Positions 38,701 through 50,422 of a stretch of 64,000 bases of DNA are shown in pieces (position 1 is the stretch's first letter; each line of letters begins with the position of its first letter). Location: the NCBI GenBank assembly GCA_019426215.1, contig CM033396.1:36632503-36696502 (forward strand). The letters are read 5' to 3'. The translations under genes were made by a program, and so were the position numbers. The notes beneath the pieces are model-generated. The model worked only from the letters and a program-made list of their open reading frames with translations, made no database searches and had not been told where the DNA came from. This DNA is from Buddleja alternifolia (taxonomy: Eukaryota > Streptophyta > Magnoliopsida > Lamiales > Scrophulariaceae).

Positions 38701-40359
38701 CCGTACATTCAACGGGTCGTGCATATAAGCTCAAAGCAAAGCGCAATGGAAAAAAGACTATGGGAATGGATGAAGCATGTTGATGAGGAGAACATGTGAG
38801 TACATATCATTTTTAAATAAATTTGTTTTATTGAGATTCCTGTTAATACTATATGCACACTGTATACTAACTCATTGTATATTGTATAATGTTACACTGA
38901 TTACTGTATAATATATCATTATACACTGTATAATATGGTCTGCATAAATACAACCTGTATAATGCATAAAATCCTTTTGTATACTAACTCATTACAAACT
39001 GTATGCTGTTTTTTCAGGACTATTGTTTTCCATTGTGGTGATATGATGTGCACTATTTGGGATATAAAGTCCTTGTATCAACGCACTGAGCTTTTATCTG
39101 GTGTGATTGATACTTGGTCATTCCTGTTGAACAACGCTGAGGCGACGAGATCTCCAACATCACCACTCAGATTTTTTTTCAACCTGGCCGACACGGTAAA
39201 ATATACTTCTTATATTTCGTTAATAGATACGTTATAATGATATGCATGCTAACTAATTTTTTTAAAAAAATGGATAACAGATGTTTTTCGCTTCAAATAA
39301 ATCAGAAAAAAGTACTCATGTGCTGCAACAAAAATTCAAGGATAACGTTAAACATCGTATGAACACGTTTCCAAGAGTCAACATAACCGATGTTACGTTG
39401 GTAAGTTAATATTGTTCATTTTTTATAATTAACGTATTTTATGTAACTTTATTAACACCACTTTCATCCATCAATATATAGGCCGTCTTTCCAATTTTCC
39501 ACGCTGGACACTACTATGTGATATGCTTTAATTTGAAGCAACCAGCTATTGAGATCTTGGACAACAGCGCAACGGAGGTCTCGATTGAAAACAAATATCA
39601 ACATGTGCCATTCACTTTGGTACCTATCCTCCAAACACTAAAAAAATTTTGATGTCGAAATATCGTTGTTAAGTCTACACTATAACATAATGAATATACT
39701 CAATTGACTTTAAAGTATACAGTGATGCACCATATAAATGTATAGTAAAATCACTGTATAATGATGTAGTCACTGACTGTGTATGGATATATTACAACAC
39801 TATATAATGCTACATAATTGCACTGCATAATTATTTATTACATGCTGTATAATGAAAATAATACTCTACTGAATAATGACATATTAAGATACAGTATATT
39901 AATATATTTATACACTGAATCTTACATTTTTTGTTTGTTGTTTCAAAAAGAGGGACATGTTTGTGAGTTTCCTGATGGATATCAACCATCCGGCTGGAAA
40001 TGCATTGTCAGCTGAAGAAATTGTAAGGCTTCCAATGCCTTGGCGTACACACTGAAACAAATCGGATTGTGGTATTTTTGTTATGCGTCACATGGAGACT
40101 TACCTCGGTGGAGGACTGAAGTATTGGGACCCGGAATTGGGTCCAGAAAACGTAACGTTTTACACTTTTTTATTTATATGTATGAAATTTTGTGAAATTC
40201 TTTATTTCCTACCTATCTAACCTTAATATTTATACAATGCAAAAATCGCAAATTACAAAACTCAATAGATTGAGGGGGCTTTATCTGGAAAAGATCCTAA
40301 TTTCTGAGCTAAACATACACAAAGACGAAATCCTCACACAGTCAAGGGGGTTGGAATAG
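35767..40359 (+). pseudogene. MULE-borne protein with Ulp1/C48 SUMO-protease domain
   Basis: Nine exons: 35767-35797, 36461-37362, 37650-37934, 38047-38795, 39018-39195, 39281-39400, 39482-39619, 39951-40151 and 40243-40359. Together they make 907 codons in one frame. Residues 12-100 are acidic, then basic (nuclear-localisation-like). Residues about 110-400 form a conserved module (LFGFGAFLEFKIKELP, EEDVAEVLGFP, YNWPRLVIDSL) like the DUF1985/plant-mobile-domain-like parts found beside Ulp1 domains. A Pro-rich linker has two FDLLxQxTPP repeats. The C-terminal C48 domain has His in HAGHYYVICFNL (about residue 765), Asp in EILDNS (about 782) and Cys in DCGIFVMRHMETY (about 841). Lesions: TGA at 40053-40055, just before the catalytic Cys, and a last acceptor that reads CAA instead of CAG (40240-40242). 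The rest is intact, so loss of function is recent. Confidence 0.82.
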
Positions 40360-43300
40360 GAACAAGCTCAACATAAAAAGGGGAAGAAGGGATAGGATTA
40401 ATCAACGCGTATTTGTTAGAACAATTATATTTGGTGTTAATAGATTGACTTTTAGCATTTCATTGTACATGTTTTTTATTACTTATTAATTTTTGCTGCA
40501 ATACAACATTTATTTGGGTTGTTTAACTCTATAAAGTTTATTTAATGTACATAACCTGTTGTTCTGATTATTGAGTGTCATACTATATATGTTCTGCAAA
40601 ACATATACAGTACACAATATGCATGTTATGCAATAATTAAAGTTTCGATATACAGTTAACAATTTTACATTATACAGTATACTTATAAGCAGTATAGAAA
40701 AAATCATATTCATTATACATTATAAAAAATACTCAATTGTATTATGGAATTAAACTAAATAATACAAAAATTACTCAATTATACATTGAACATTATGACA
40801 TTTTTTCATGCATTGAATAACACTTCATTGAACAGTCAATGATTTTGTATATATTGAGAAAACTGCATCTATTATACATTGAATAACACACCAGTATACA
40901 GTGTATAAGACTATATTATACAGTGAAATATACTTCATTCTACAGTAACTAAGGTATCTTCTATTTTCCCTTTAATGGACAAGTTCTTGCATTGTGCCCA
41001 TCAACTTTTCCACACGCAGCGCATTTCCTCCTCTTGGGAACATGCTTGGATATCTCCGCACTGCTCTTAATTCTTTTACCACACCCTTTGGTTCGGCTCA
41101 TTTGAGGATTTCTGATCCCAAGCTCGTTCTCAATTTGGGGGCCCACAAGTGTCTCAATAACAGCAATCTTGTTCTTCTTATTTTTGTCGTCCGCACCAAC
41201 ACTCAAATGAGACTTTATATCCACCAATTGATTTTTTATGTATTCGAGTTTTTCTTTGTTAAAACCCGCAATATTTAAACATGCTTGAAAATCGATCCAA
41301 ATTTGACTCACATCATTTGTAGTCTTCTGAATCATCATGCGATATTGAGTCATGTACTTGTTGATTGAATCAGAAGCCATAATTCCTGCGTTTTTCCTCC
41401 ACCTCCTTAAAACATACTTGTCTGGGATTTTATGTATTCGGCTTTGGTTTAATGCAAATATAATGTGTCTACACAAAATTCCCCGCCTCCCAAACATTCT
41501 GCAAGAACAATCAACCTCATTGTTCGATACAACATGCTTCACCTGCAAACATGTGTACATTGAATATACTGTAACAAATATTAACTATAAGTACAATATA
41601 CAGAATATATAATGATGGTATACATTATACAAAATATATACCTCATATAAATTGGTTTCGTTGTCTGAATCAAATACGACAAATGCTTTCACACCATCGA
41701 CAGCATTTAGACTTTGAAGAATCACTTCATAAGCAGACTTTTTGATTTCCACTTGTACATCGTAGAAAACAGCACGTGTGTATACCTCCGAAGCATTATC
41801 CTCTATCGGCATAGGGGTTTCGGTTGATGGCTTAGATACCAAAGATTCATGGTTTAATCTTGCATTCTTATTCCTTTGCTTGTCCATAGCACTCTCAAAT
41901 CTACTGTAGAACTCAATTATTGTGTCACCCTTTACGTAGAATTGGTTAAAGAATGAATTAACCAACTCTGAAATAGAAGTAGTCCTCAACAGCCCACCCA
42001 TCGAAACATCTCTATAAGTGGACACCCAAGAATGTCTGTTGTCGTATATTTCAGAAAGCCATTCAATATGGCTTAGACCATACTTTGAAACAAGATCGTT
42101 CCAACCCTCTTCAAACTCCAGTGTAGTTAAATCGTCATTATACACAAAATTATTCACCTTTCTCACTACTTCAGCATATTTACCAGTATGTGGTGAAATC
42201 TGTATAAAAAACAATCACATGTATACATGTTATACAGTATATTTCATCACAATATACACTATCTAATGCAACATTGTACAATTTTTTACACTAAGCTATA
42301 CATTATGAACTGAACTTGTTAAAATTGCACTATTCACTAAATACAATATCATACTACTGAAATATAAATACTACTATCACAAAAAATAATATATAATGTA
42401 ACAGACAATAAGGATTAAAATGGTGTAAAAAATCCGCACCTTGGTTGGGAACTTCTTCATGATATGCCACGCACACAGACGATGCCTAGCCTTTTTAAAA
42501 GCACTAGGAATAGCTTGTTTCATAGCAGGACATTGGTCAGATACAATATATATTGGTTCCCGTCCCATCGCACGTGTAAAAGCTTCAAAAATCCATGTGT
42601 ACGACTCAATATCTTCTTTTGCGATTAGAGAAGCACCAAATGTGACTATTTTCTTGTGGTTATCTAAACCAGTAAAAGGAACAAACTTCATTTGGTACCT
42701 GAAATGTAGAATAGACTAAAATGTAAAAAAATACAAGAAAACATTAACTAAAACTATATTATACACTAAAAGACTAAGCATTATACAGGGATTAACAAAT
42801 TGTTATACATTACATGTACACTGCCTATAATAAAAAAATGTATTCAGACATTGTACATGAATGAAATTTATATTCATTACCTATTGGGAACAAAAATGTA
42901 TATTATCATATCTTAATATCAATTAAATGTGCTTACTTGTTGGATCGAAATGTTGCATCAACCGAACAAACTTCCCCAAACAATTCAAAATTTCGTATTG
43001 AAATAGGGTCGGCCCAAAACAACCTACACATAAACCCGTCGTCATCAATGTCGTAATCAAAGAAAAATCCTTCACATCCTTTTTTTCATGTTCATGAACT
43101 TTCTAACAATCATCTCACCGTCGTTCTCACCGACGTATTGCTTCACGTCTCTTTTTGCATTTTTAAAATCAGTAGACGTTGACCCAATGTTGTTAAACCC
43201 ACCCACAATTTCCTTTAGAAAAGAATATGATCTAACCGCACCAACGTTCACCTTTGATGCATTTAGGCAGAACATTATCTGTGACGAGTCAATATTCCGA

Positions 43301-44200
43301 TTGATTTTCATAAACTGTTTACCCTCGTCTGTTGCAAGTTCGTGATTGTGCCGATCAACAAACTTCTTTATAACATATCCATCTATAGCACTAAACCTCA
43401 TTACAATCTTAGCATTGCAGCCACAACGACTAATCATGCATTTCTTCTTCCTACCGACATCATCGGAATTTTTGTAAATACCGGATCAACTGCATACAAA
43501 GTGCTTCGACAATACCGTACCATCGTTGTGTGTTTTTTGTGAGCATTTACGGACATCGAAAGCGAGCGTATTTTTTGTAAAATTCAAATGCAATTTTCAA
43601 ACTATCAAATGCCTTTCCAATGCAAGGTTTTGCCTCAGAGGCACACATTGGAATCCAATATTTGGATCCTCCAGGTGATGTGATCGAATTCGATGACAAT
43701 GAAGATCCGGGACAATGATTCTCATTATCGTTATTGCTAACCGCTACTGATCCTGTTAAGAATGTACAATGAATTGCATGTTACTGTATACAATTATCAT
43801 AATGTGCACATAATGTATACTGAATTGAATGTTACTGTATACAATCTTATATGATAACATAATACATTTTGTATTAACAAGATGTCATATAATGCTTAAT
43901 GAGCCGTCATACTATATAATAATGAGTATATAACGCTGTATAACATCGATGCATGTTCTATATATTGTTTTATTTATTTAATCTATCAGCTCGTGTATAA
44001 TGTGTTAACATGCAACGTATAACGCACTTTGCAACACTGCATAAATCTGTGCATTATATTGTATATAATTATGCAACTAACACTGTTTTAGTGCATTTTA
44101 ATATACGCTGCATACCCACTAAAAATGAACTGTACAAATACATATAACATCACTGTATAGTATGTCTTAACGTTCTGTATATTATACATGCAGACCAAAC
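35941..44200. repeat. Dispersed TGTATAATG-type motif array in MULE 2 non-coding DNA
   Basis: By eye, exact TGTATAATG starts at 36049, 36205, 36420, 37539, 38883, 38956, 39755, 39846 and 43994. The reverse form CATTATACA starts at 38917, 40668, 40711, 41623 and 42779. Many one-base variants (TGTATGATG, TGTATATTG, TGTATACTG, TGTATAACG) lie between them, often as ACTGTATAATG. All exact copies are in introns or the convergent spacer and none in the inferred exons. Most point in the direction of transcription of the gene they lie in. Confidence 0.85.
40360..40960. other. Convergent spacer of MULE 2
   Basis: Lies between the stops of the two element genes. It is AT-rich and dense in CATTATACA-type motifs. 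No gene was seen. Confidence 0.6.
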
Positions 44201-44320
44201 TAGTTCATTACCACTTAACACCATCTGTAACTTCACAATTAAAGCGTAATCAAATCCGCAAAACAATATCAAACAAACGCAATCGAACAATTTAATCATA
44301 CCTGAGTCTATTTCTGCCAT
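40961..44320 (-). pseudogene. FAR1/FHY3-like MULE transposase
   Basis: Inferred exons on the minus strand: 44320-44302, 43752-42937, 42698-42440, 42199-41642 and 41542-40961. Domain order: FAR1 DNA-binding region (KAFDSLKIAFEFYKKYA, then GCNAKIVMRF and DRHNHELA), MULE core with first Asp in CSVDATFRSNKY, second in YIVSDQCPAMKQAI, a CAWHIMKK motif, and a likely Glu in RTTSISELVNSFF. Then follow a SWIM finger (DCSCRMFGRRGILCRHI) and a C-terminal zinc knuckle CAACGKVDGHNARTC. Lesions in exon 2: a frameshift near 43571, TGA near 43484 and a frameshift near 43076. Exons 3-5 are open. It belongs to the transposase family from which the plant light-signalling factors FHY3 and FAR1 were derived. This copy is inactive. 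Confidence 0.87.
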
Positions 44321-44802
44321 CAAAACTTAATCAAACGCTATTGTAATGAATGAATATATACTCAATTGAAGACGCTGCTTTCTTGTTTATGAATATCTCT
44401 TGAATTGATGTTGAAAAATCCCTAATTCCGATTGAAATTGCCGATGATGTGTCGATTATATAAGACTTGAATACTATCTCAAATCGCCGATGATGAAACG
44501 AATATGTATATGATATCTGATACTAGTTCCAGTTGAGAAATACGATGTTGATTTGATAAGAACTTCCAGTCATACGAATCTGGGAATTTCTGTATTTGAT
44601 CGTGCAATACTTTCTTCCGATATTGGATTTATTAATTAAAATGGAAAGATGAATTTGTTACTGCGTAATATATGGGATTTGATTTTCATCTGCATGTTAA
44701 TTGCATGGGCTTGTTATGACTATTGCCTAAAATGCCCTTTTCATCATTAAATTAAATATTATCTCCGAAAAAATGGGCAAAACTATGGACCTTGGGATCA
44801 AT

Positions 44803-44865
44803 TGATTTATATGGCATAGATTGAGTCTTATATCTTATCTAACCCATAGGGATGTATTTGATCCA

Positions 44866-44870
<5 letters not shown>
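44803..44870. repeat. MULE 2 right terminal inverted repeat
   Basis: Inverted partner of 35408-35476, sharing the core TCTTATATCTTATCTAA. Confidence 0.8.
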
Positions 44871-44880
<10 letters not shown>

Positions 44881-44905
<25 letters not shown>

Positions 44906-45255
44906 TATATATCAAAGATATTTAAAATTTATGAATTTTTGCTGTGCGTAGCTGAAATATCTATTTAGTAGTACCCCACCTGCGCACTCACTTATTTGTA
45001 TGTATTACACCCTAGAACGTGGAGGGGAACCCTACCTTTCTTCCCACGCTCTGCTATAAAGCTGCATGTTTTATACATATTGTTTCCTGAATTATATAGA
45101 TAGAGTGGTCCTTCCTTCTTCAATTTTTTTCATTTCCACCAACTGTGGTAAAATATATATATATATATATATATATGATTTACTTATTTTCCCACAAAAA
45201 AATATTTTCAAGTAATTAATTAAAAAAATTATTACATTGATTATCTTTTTGGTGT
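44881..45255. other. Intergenic between MULE 2 and MIR396
   Basis: (TA)n at 44870-44902 and 45151-45175. Another TATAAA-like box lies at about 45054. This is probably upstream MIR396 promoter sequence. Confidence 0.45.
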
Positions 45256-45263
45256 TATAAATA
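45256..45263 (+). promoter_or_regulatory. Candidate TATA box of the MIR396 transcript
   Basis: TATAAATA in a suitable context, about 275 bases upstream of the hairpin, followed by a pyrimidine-rich stretch that could hold the transcription start. Position is the only support. Confidence 0.4.
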
Positions 45264-45531
45264 CTACAGCCAGCTTCCTCCCTTTTGCTTCCCATGAATA
45301 TATATGTATATGTATGTATATTCCTCCTTCCTTTATACACACAGTGAAGTGAGAATTTTGGTATATTCTTCGAGAATTTGATATATAGAAATTCAAGAAA
45401 TTAAGCTAGTGAGAAAAGGGTTTTATTTATTTTTCACAGATTTAATTTCTTTCTTTTTTTCTGTGTCAGCACACACAGAGAGAGATATATGTATATATAC
45501 ATATATATTACACACTGGATTTTGAATGAGA

Positions 45532-45647
45532 ATCCTGTCATGCTTTTCCACAGCTTTCTTGAACTTCAATTTGTAATATTTTTTCAAGAATTATATATGC
45601 ATTCAGAAGTTCAAGAAAGCTGTGGGAAGACATGGCAAAATCAGGAT
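45532..45647 (+). ncRNA. MIR396 precursor hairpin
   Basis: The 21-nt mature miR396b-type sequence lies at 45546-45566 (begins TTCCACAGC, ends TTGAACTT) and the star strand at 45609-45629 (begins GTTCAAGAAAG, ends GTGGGAAG). The arms pair around a loop of about 40 nt. The lower stem extends through CATG pairing to ATCCTG (45532-45537) against CAGGAT (45642-45647). The mature sequence matches a deeply conserved plant microRNA that directs cleavage of mRNAs for growth-regulating factors (GRFs) and so limits leaf cell proliferation. The final bases are those of miR396b rather than miR396a. It has its own upstream region with a TATA box, so it is likely an independent RNA polymerase II gene. Confidence 0.95.
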
Positions 45648-45676
45648 TTTAATTTGTGGGTTTTTTTCTTTCTGTT

Positions 45677-45707
<31 letters not shown>

Positions 45708-45965
45708 TTATATGCAGGAATTAATTATGGACCTCATCAGTGGACAATGGCGACCTCTGTGGTGGGAATTAAGTGAGGTAATTATTATTTATTTTACAAA
45801 AATATTTTGGTAATTGTTGAAATATATAAATATGTGTAATGCATTATTATTTCAAGCCCAATTTATCGTAGATTTGGCCTAATAAACATTTTCCTCCAAT
45901 GGAGATGACATTGTCATTTATCTACTATTTTTTCCTCTTTTTTTTAACAATGAGAATTGGCTATT

Positions 45966-46215
45966 CTCCACATATTATTGAGTTCATAATGAAGGGATTA
46001 ATTAGATTTAATTTGTTTCACATTTAATTTCTCCACAGATTATTGAGTTCATAATGAAGGGATTAATTAGCTTTAATTTGTTTCACATTTAATTTCTCCA
46101 CAGATTATTGAGTTCATAATGAAGGGATTAATTAGCTTTAATTTGTTTCACGTTTAATTTCTCCACAGATTATTGAGTTCATAATGAAGGGATTAATTAG
46201 CTTTAATTTGTTTCA
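45966..46215. repeat. 65-bp tandem repeat, about 3.8 copies
   Basis: Units start at 45966, 46031, 46096 and 46161 with the phrase ctccacagattattgagttc. Copies differ at only a few bases, and the last is truncated. It lies about 320 bp downstream of the MIR396 hairpin and has no coding sense. Confidence 0.9.
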
Positions 46216-49200
46216 ACATCGGTTACTGCTAGCTATTTGTTTTAATGCAAATTCTGGTGATACTATGCAATTTCGATCCTTTCTTTCAAATTAGGGTTTT
46301 ATCTTGTATTACATTTATCACGTGCAAGTCGTGTGCATAAATTTTGTACACATATCCTGTGTATATAATATATAATACAAGATGAAACGTGATTTTGGTT
46401 AGAGGATTCGATATAACTTGTCTGGCTCTATATTGACGTAATTAGGTACCATATCTCGTTTTTACTTATAATTAATTTATTAAAGATAATTGTTTGTGTA
46501 GAATTGGTATTGATATTGTTGAAGTTGTTTTAAATCTTCTAAATGATTCTGCATAACCTAAAATGTGAGATGAATTCATTACATATTAATTATATGATTA
46601 CATTTATTTGGTTATGGCTTCATAAATATATACAGAATTTCCAATTTATAAGTACTTAAACCATAAACCCAGGTTTGTCGAGATAGATCGCTAGGTCCCC
46701 CCTTCTCTTTTCATTCATTTTTTTTTTATTCAATATGAAGTAATTAATTCTACTTTTCTTTTCTTTTATTTTGAAACAATTAGTTTTTAAACAATTTACT
46801 GGTTATTACTAGCATTCTAGCAATATATTCAGATTCACAAAAATGATATATAATAGTCCCATTTAGACAATCCACAAAGCTTCGAAAAAAGTACTTAATA
46901 TAAGTAAGAAATTGATCCCATGTTTTTGGATTAATCATCTTGTGTTTAAACTTTGAAGTTGTAATAAATAAATGTTGATTAAATTTTTCGGAATTCTTAA
47001 AAATATAAAACATCTCAAATATTTGACAATTCACAAATGAACATATATATATATGTGTGTGTGTGTGTAAACTAGCTTGATCCTTTATCCATTAATGAGT
47101 TGTTCTCTTGTGCTTTAAGTTTTATTTAATATACCACCGGTACGGTTAGTTAATCATCTCCAAAATGTGCAAGAACCAACTTTGACTTAAATGCCAAATT
47201 AATTTGCGAAAATCATAATTTATTTGCTTGAGATATATAGAAAAGAGAGATAAATAAATGGTTTAATGAAAAAATACTAATATATTGCTTAAGTGATGTA
47301 CGGTATACATTTTAAGAAGTTACTTAATTATCGGTTATGAAAAAGATATTTTTAAAATACTTTTGTTTCCTGTTTTCGTAGACGATGGGCTCGTCCCTAG
47401 TTGTAAAAATGCACTTATTATGTGATTAGTCGGTGTGATTGAATTTTACTTTTCATTGAACTCAATTTATAGTATATTCCTTTTACTGCAAAGAGTTACT
47501 GCAAGACAAGTGTTGGAGGAGTTGTAGATGCAGTTGGATATTTACTTGAGAGTGGGTGAAGAATGTCATTTCAGGAGTTTTGGTTTGTTTCACAAATATA
47601 GCTAAAGTTGTTTGCTTAGACGTCACCACCAATATAGACTCAGTGATTCTTATCATCATCTCATATCTCATGTCAACCTATACATACATACATATATATA
47701 TATGCACATGCCCGTTTTCTACGGATCTATTGTACTATAACTTCTCAGAATATGTAGAGAAAGTTAAATATATGTCTGCATGTCTACATGCACTGCATAC
47801 GGAATCTCATTATGATCATCAAAACTCGGACTCACTAATCACCAATCATTGCCGTAATTCTTGACCAAAGTTTATGATCACTTTTCTCTAGTTATGATTT
47901 CTTTCAATGAAGATTCGAACACTAGACCTTCCAGTTAATAGTGTGAGGTTGACGTTGCTTAATCAAATAATTATTGGCTCTCTAGTTTTCATCTCAAGTA
48001 CTATATACGAAGAGACTCGTGATAAGGAATGGCAAAGTTGCATTTGGATCCAATAATTTTGAGGGCCGAGGATTTAAAGTAATGTAATTCAAATTGGTTA
48101 GAGACTTGTTTGTGTATATATATTTAACTTATAATGGATTTGAAATTTCTGAAACGCTATTTTAGACTGAGCTTTTAATTATTATGGTGGATTTAACATC
48201 CACTAAATTAACGATTTCATGTCATTTAATATTATTTCTCTAAATTATTTTCTCAAATTCAAGTAATTTTATCCATACGCAACTTAAGACAACGGTCCGT
48301 AGAATCGGGCATTCTATTATCCAAACTAGGAGGAAATTGTACGATCCAAACTAGGAGCATTTCCTCCTATATTAATAAGATTCTTGGGAAATATGACTTA
48401 TAGCACATTCGTGATTTATGTGGATTAATTAATCTATTTCAACATGTATAATTCAATAGTTGTTGATGAATCGGGCCTGGATCCGACCTACACAAGAATA
48501 ATAAATGGCACAAGTAAGGTTGGAACACAAATATCATTACTCGATTATTTGTTCAAAGCACATCAAACTCAATTTAATTTGTTAACATCACAAATCAATC
48601 TAGAACAAATTTTTTCTATTTGATAATATTTAAAGCTGGACTACTAAAAATAATGAAATGTTAATAAAGATATCGAGTCACACAAGTTCAATTGTTCGGT
48701 TTCATTAAATTCTTTTGAGCTCGGTTCAATTTTGAGCAACTATTGCAAGATGATGGTGAAAAAAGAAGAAAAAGACTTGAGACGGAAAGTTGATGTATGC
48801 CTTCAATAAGACTACCTTGTGTGGGACACTACATATTGTACACATTTACTCAGCTATAGTACTACTACCAAGAAAGAGACCGTGTGGAACTTGTTGATTA
48901 AAATTCGATTTGGTCAGACTTTAATCAATCACGTGATGATACGAATCATTTATATTACCTAAATCAACCCAAATGCAAGAATAATAGTAATTATTAATTG
49001 GTATAAATGGCATCGATCGACGACAGCTAGACCAAGTTGTGGTTTGAGTTGGGTTTCTGGCCGGAAAGATTCATATATGGTAACAATATACGGATCTTGA
49101 TCTTGTTTGAGAAATATTGTGAAAGGTAAGGATTGTTTTTAGAGAATTACCAATTTACCATTTGTGGGATGTTTTTCCACGTCATATGGTAAATGCAAGG

Positions 49201-49554
49201 TGCGCACTAACTATGCGAACAAGTGAACAGGTTTGAGCTCAGTCAAGCTCCATTTGAACTAGAATTTCCTAAAATCTTGAATTAAAATATACTCGTACAA
49301 ATTTTAACACAACATCAATTTGACTAGATAATTTAAGAAGCGAGAAAATTTATATGTACATTGCGATTGATTATTGCTCTAAAGAAAGTGACAATCATGA
49401 GACAAGTGTAATTATGCTCGCTCTAGTATTTGTTTGGATTCAACAAAATATGGTCACAATAAGAATTTTCTAATTTATAATTAAGGTGCTCTGAGAAAGA
49501 CTTCCCAAGCTGATGAAGCCTATTTCTACTCTATTAGTAAAGGTGAGGCATCAA
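46216..49554. other. Long intergenic region
   Basis: AT-rich, with microsatellites at about 47043-47068 (TA then GT) and 47690-47702. ORFs such as 46780-47034 and 47556-47864 show no protein features. No gene, RNA or complete transposon was recognised. Confidence 0.45.
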
Positions 49555-49562
49555 GCTATTTG

Positions 49563-50028
49563 TAGGGGTGTTCATAAAAATCGAAAATTTAATTAACCGG
49601 TCAAACTGAACCGAAACCGAGAATTCGGTTCAAACCGAAAAATTCGATTCGGTTTTCGATTATTTTTTTACAAAAAATATGGTTTTGGTTTAGTTTCGGT
49701 TTTGAGGTTCGGCTCAGTTCGGTTAACCGAAAACATAATTTTTTTATTTTTATATAGTATAATATAGACCAAAAACTATAAGAAGTGTGTTTCCTAATGA
49801 CAACTTATAGGAAAAGAAAGAAAGTGATTTTTTTATAAGGGGGTTTTTTTCGAAATAATGCAACTGAAGCTGATTTTTCCTCCTTCTTCTTCTTATTTTT
49901 TTTTATTCGGTTTGGCCCGAACAGAACCAAATCGAACTTTTTTGGTTCGTATTTTCGGAAAGCGAAATTGTCTGTTAACCAAAATTTCGGTTCGATTTGG
50001 GACTGAGCCGTACCGATGAACAACCCTA
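49563..50028. repeat. hAT-type MITE with 8-bp target duplication
   Basis: Ends TAGGGGTGTTCAT and ATGAACAACCCTA. It is flanked by the perfect repeat gctatttg (49555-49562 and 50029-50036). Both arms are rich in 'cggttcggtt'/'aaccgaaa' phrases, a common plant MITE type. The minus-strand ORF at 49805-50023 is chance. Confidence 0.88.
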
Positions 50029-50036
50029 GCTATTTG

Positions 50037-50422
50037 AGGTCTTGTGTTTGATTTTCATGTTTTATGGCAAAGTTGAGGTCTTAGATATTTGATGATGTCT
50101 TGAGTTCGACTCTCACCGACGACAAGTGATCATTTCCCTACTTCCAAATTAAGTAATTCTTAACTAATTGTAATAATTGTAATTTATTTCTATTTGATAT
50201 TCATGACTTATATCATATAACCGACCCACTCAAAAAAAAACATTACCAACAATGCAAGAGAAAACTTACATAGGGACTATTTTGCAATTTATTCGTACAG
50301 TTATAATCGGTTGAAATGGGGAAAGCATCCATAAATGTTTTCGTACTACTATTACACACATAGTACATACACCTTCAAGATAAAAAAATTCTCACAAACA
50401 ATTCATCAAACACTTTGCGGTG
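50037..50422. other. EREX promoter and 5' UTR region
   Basis: AT-rich, with no second gene. There is no certain TATA box. The ATG at 50423 is the first in frame with the conserved exon 1 protein. Confidence 0.5.

Larger units (their letters stand above)
35408..44870. mobile_element. MULE 2, carrying a Ulp1-domain gene and a FAR1-type transposase
   Basis: Ends GGGTCAAGATCC and GGATCCATACCC are inverted. The terminal repeats run for about 68 bp with the 17-bp core TTAGATAAGATATAAGA conserved on both sides. It sits in (TA)n, so the TATATATATA flanks (35398-35407 and 44871-44880) fit a 10-bp duplication but prove little. The 9.5-kb element holds two convergent intron-rich genes, an accessory gene with a C-terminal C48 protease domain (+) and a MULE transposase (-). 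A short motif around TGTATAATG is repeated through its introns and spacer. Ulp1-carrying MULEs are known from plants (Kaonashi type in Arabidopsis, similar elements in melon). Confidence 0.85.

Noticed and set aside
45489..45813. Two plus-strand ORFs across the MIR396 region, possibly a microRNA-encoded peptide.
   Set aside because: They are dominated by TA-repeat-encoded Tyr/Ile runs and overlap the hairpin; nothing supports translation.
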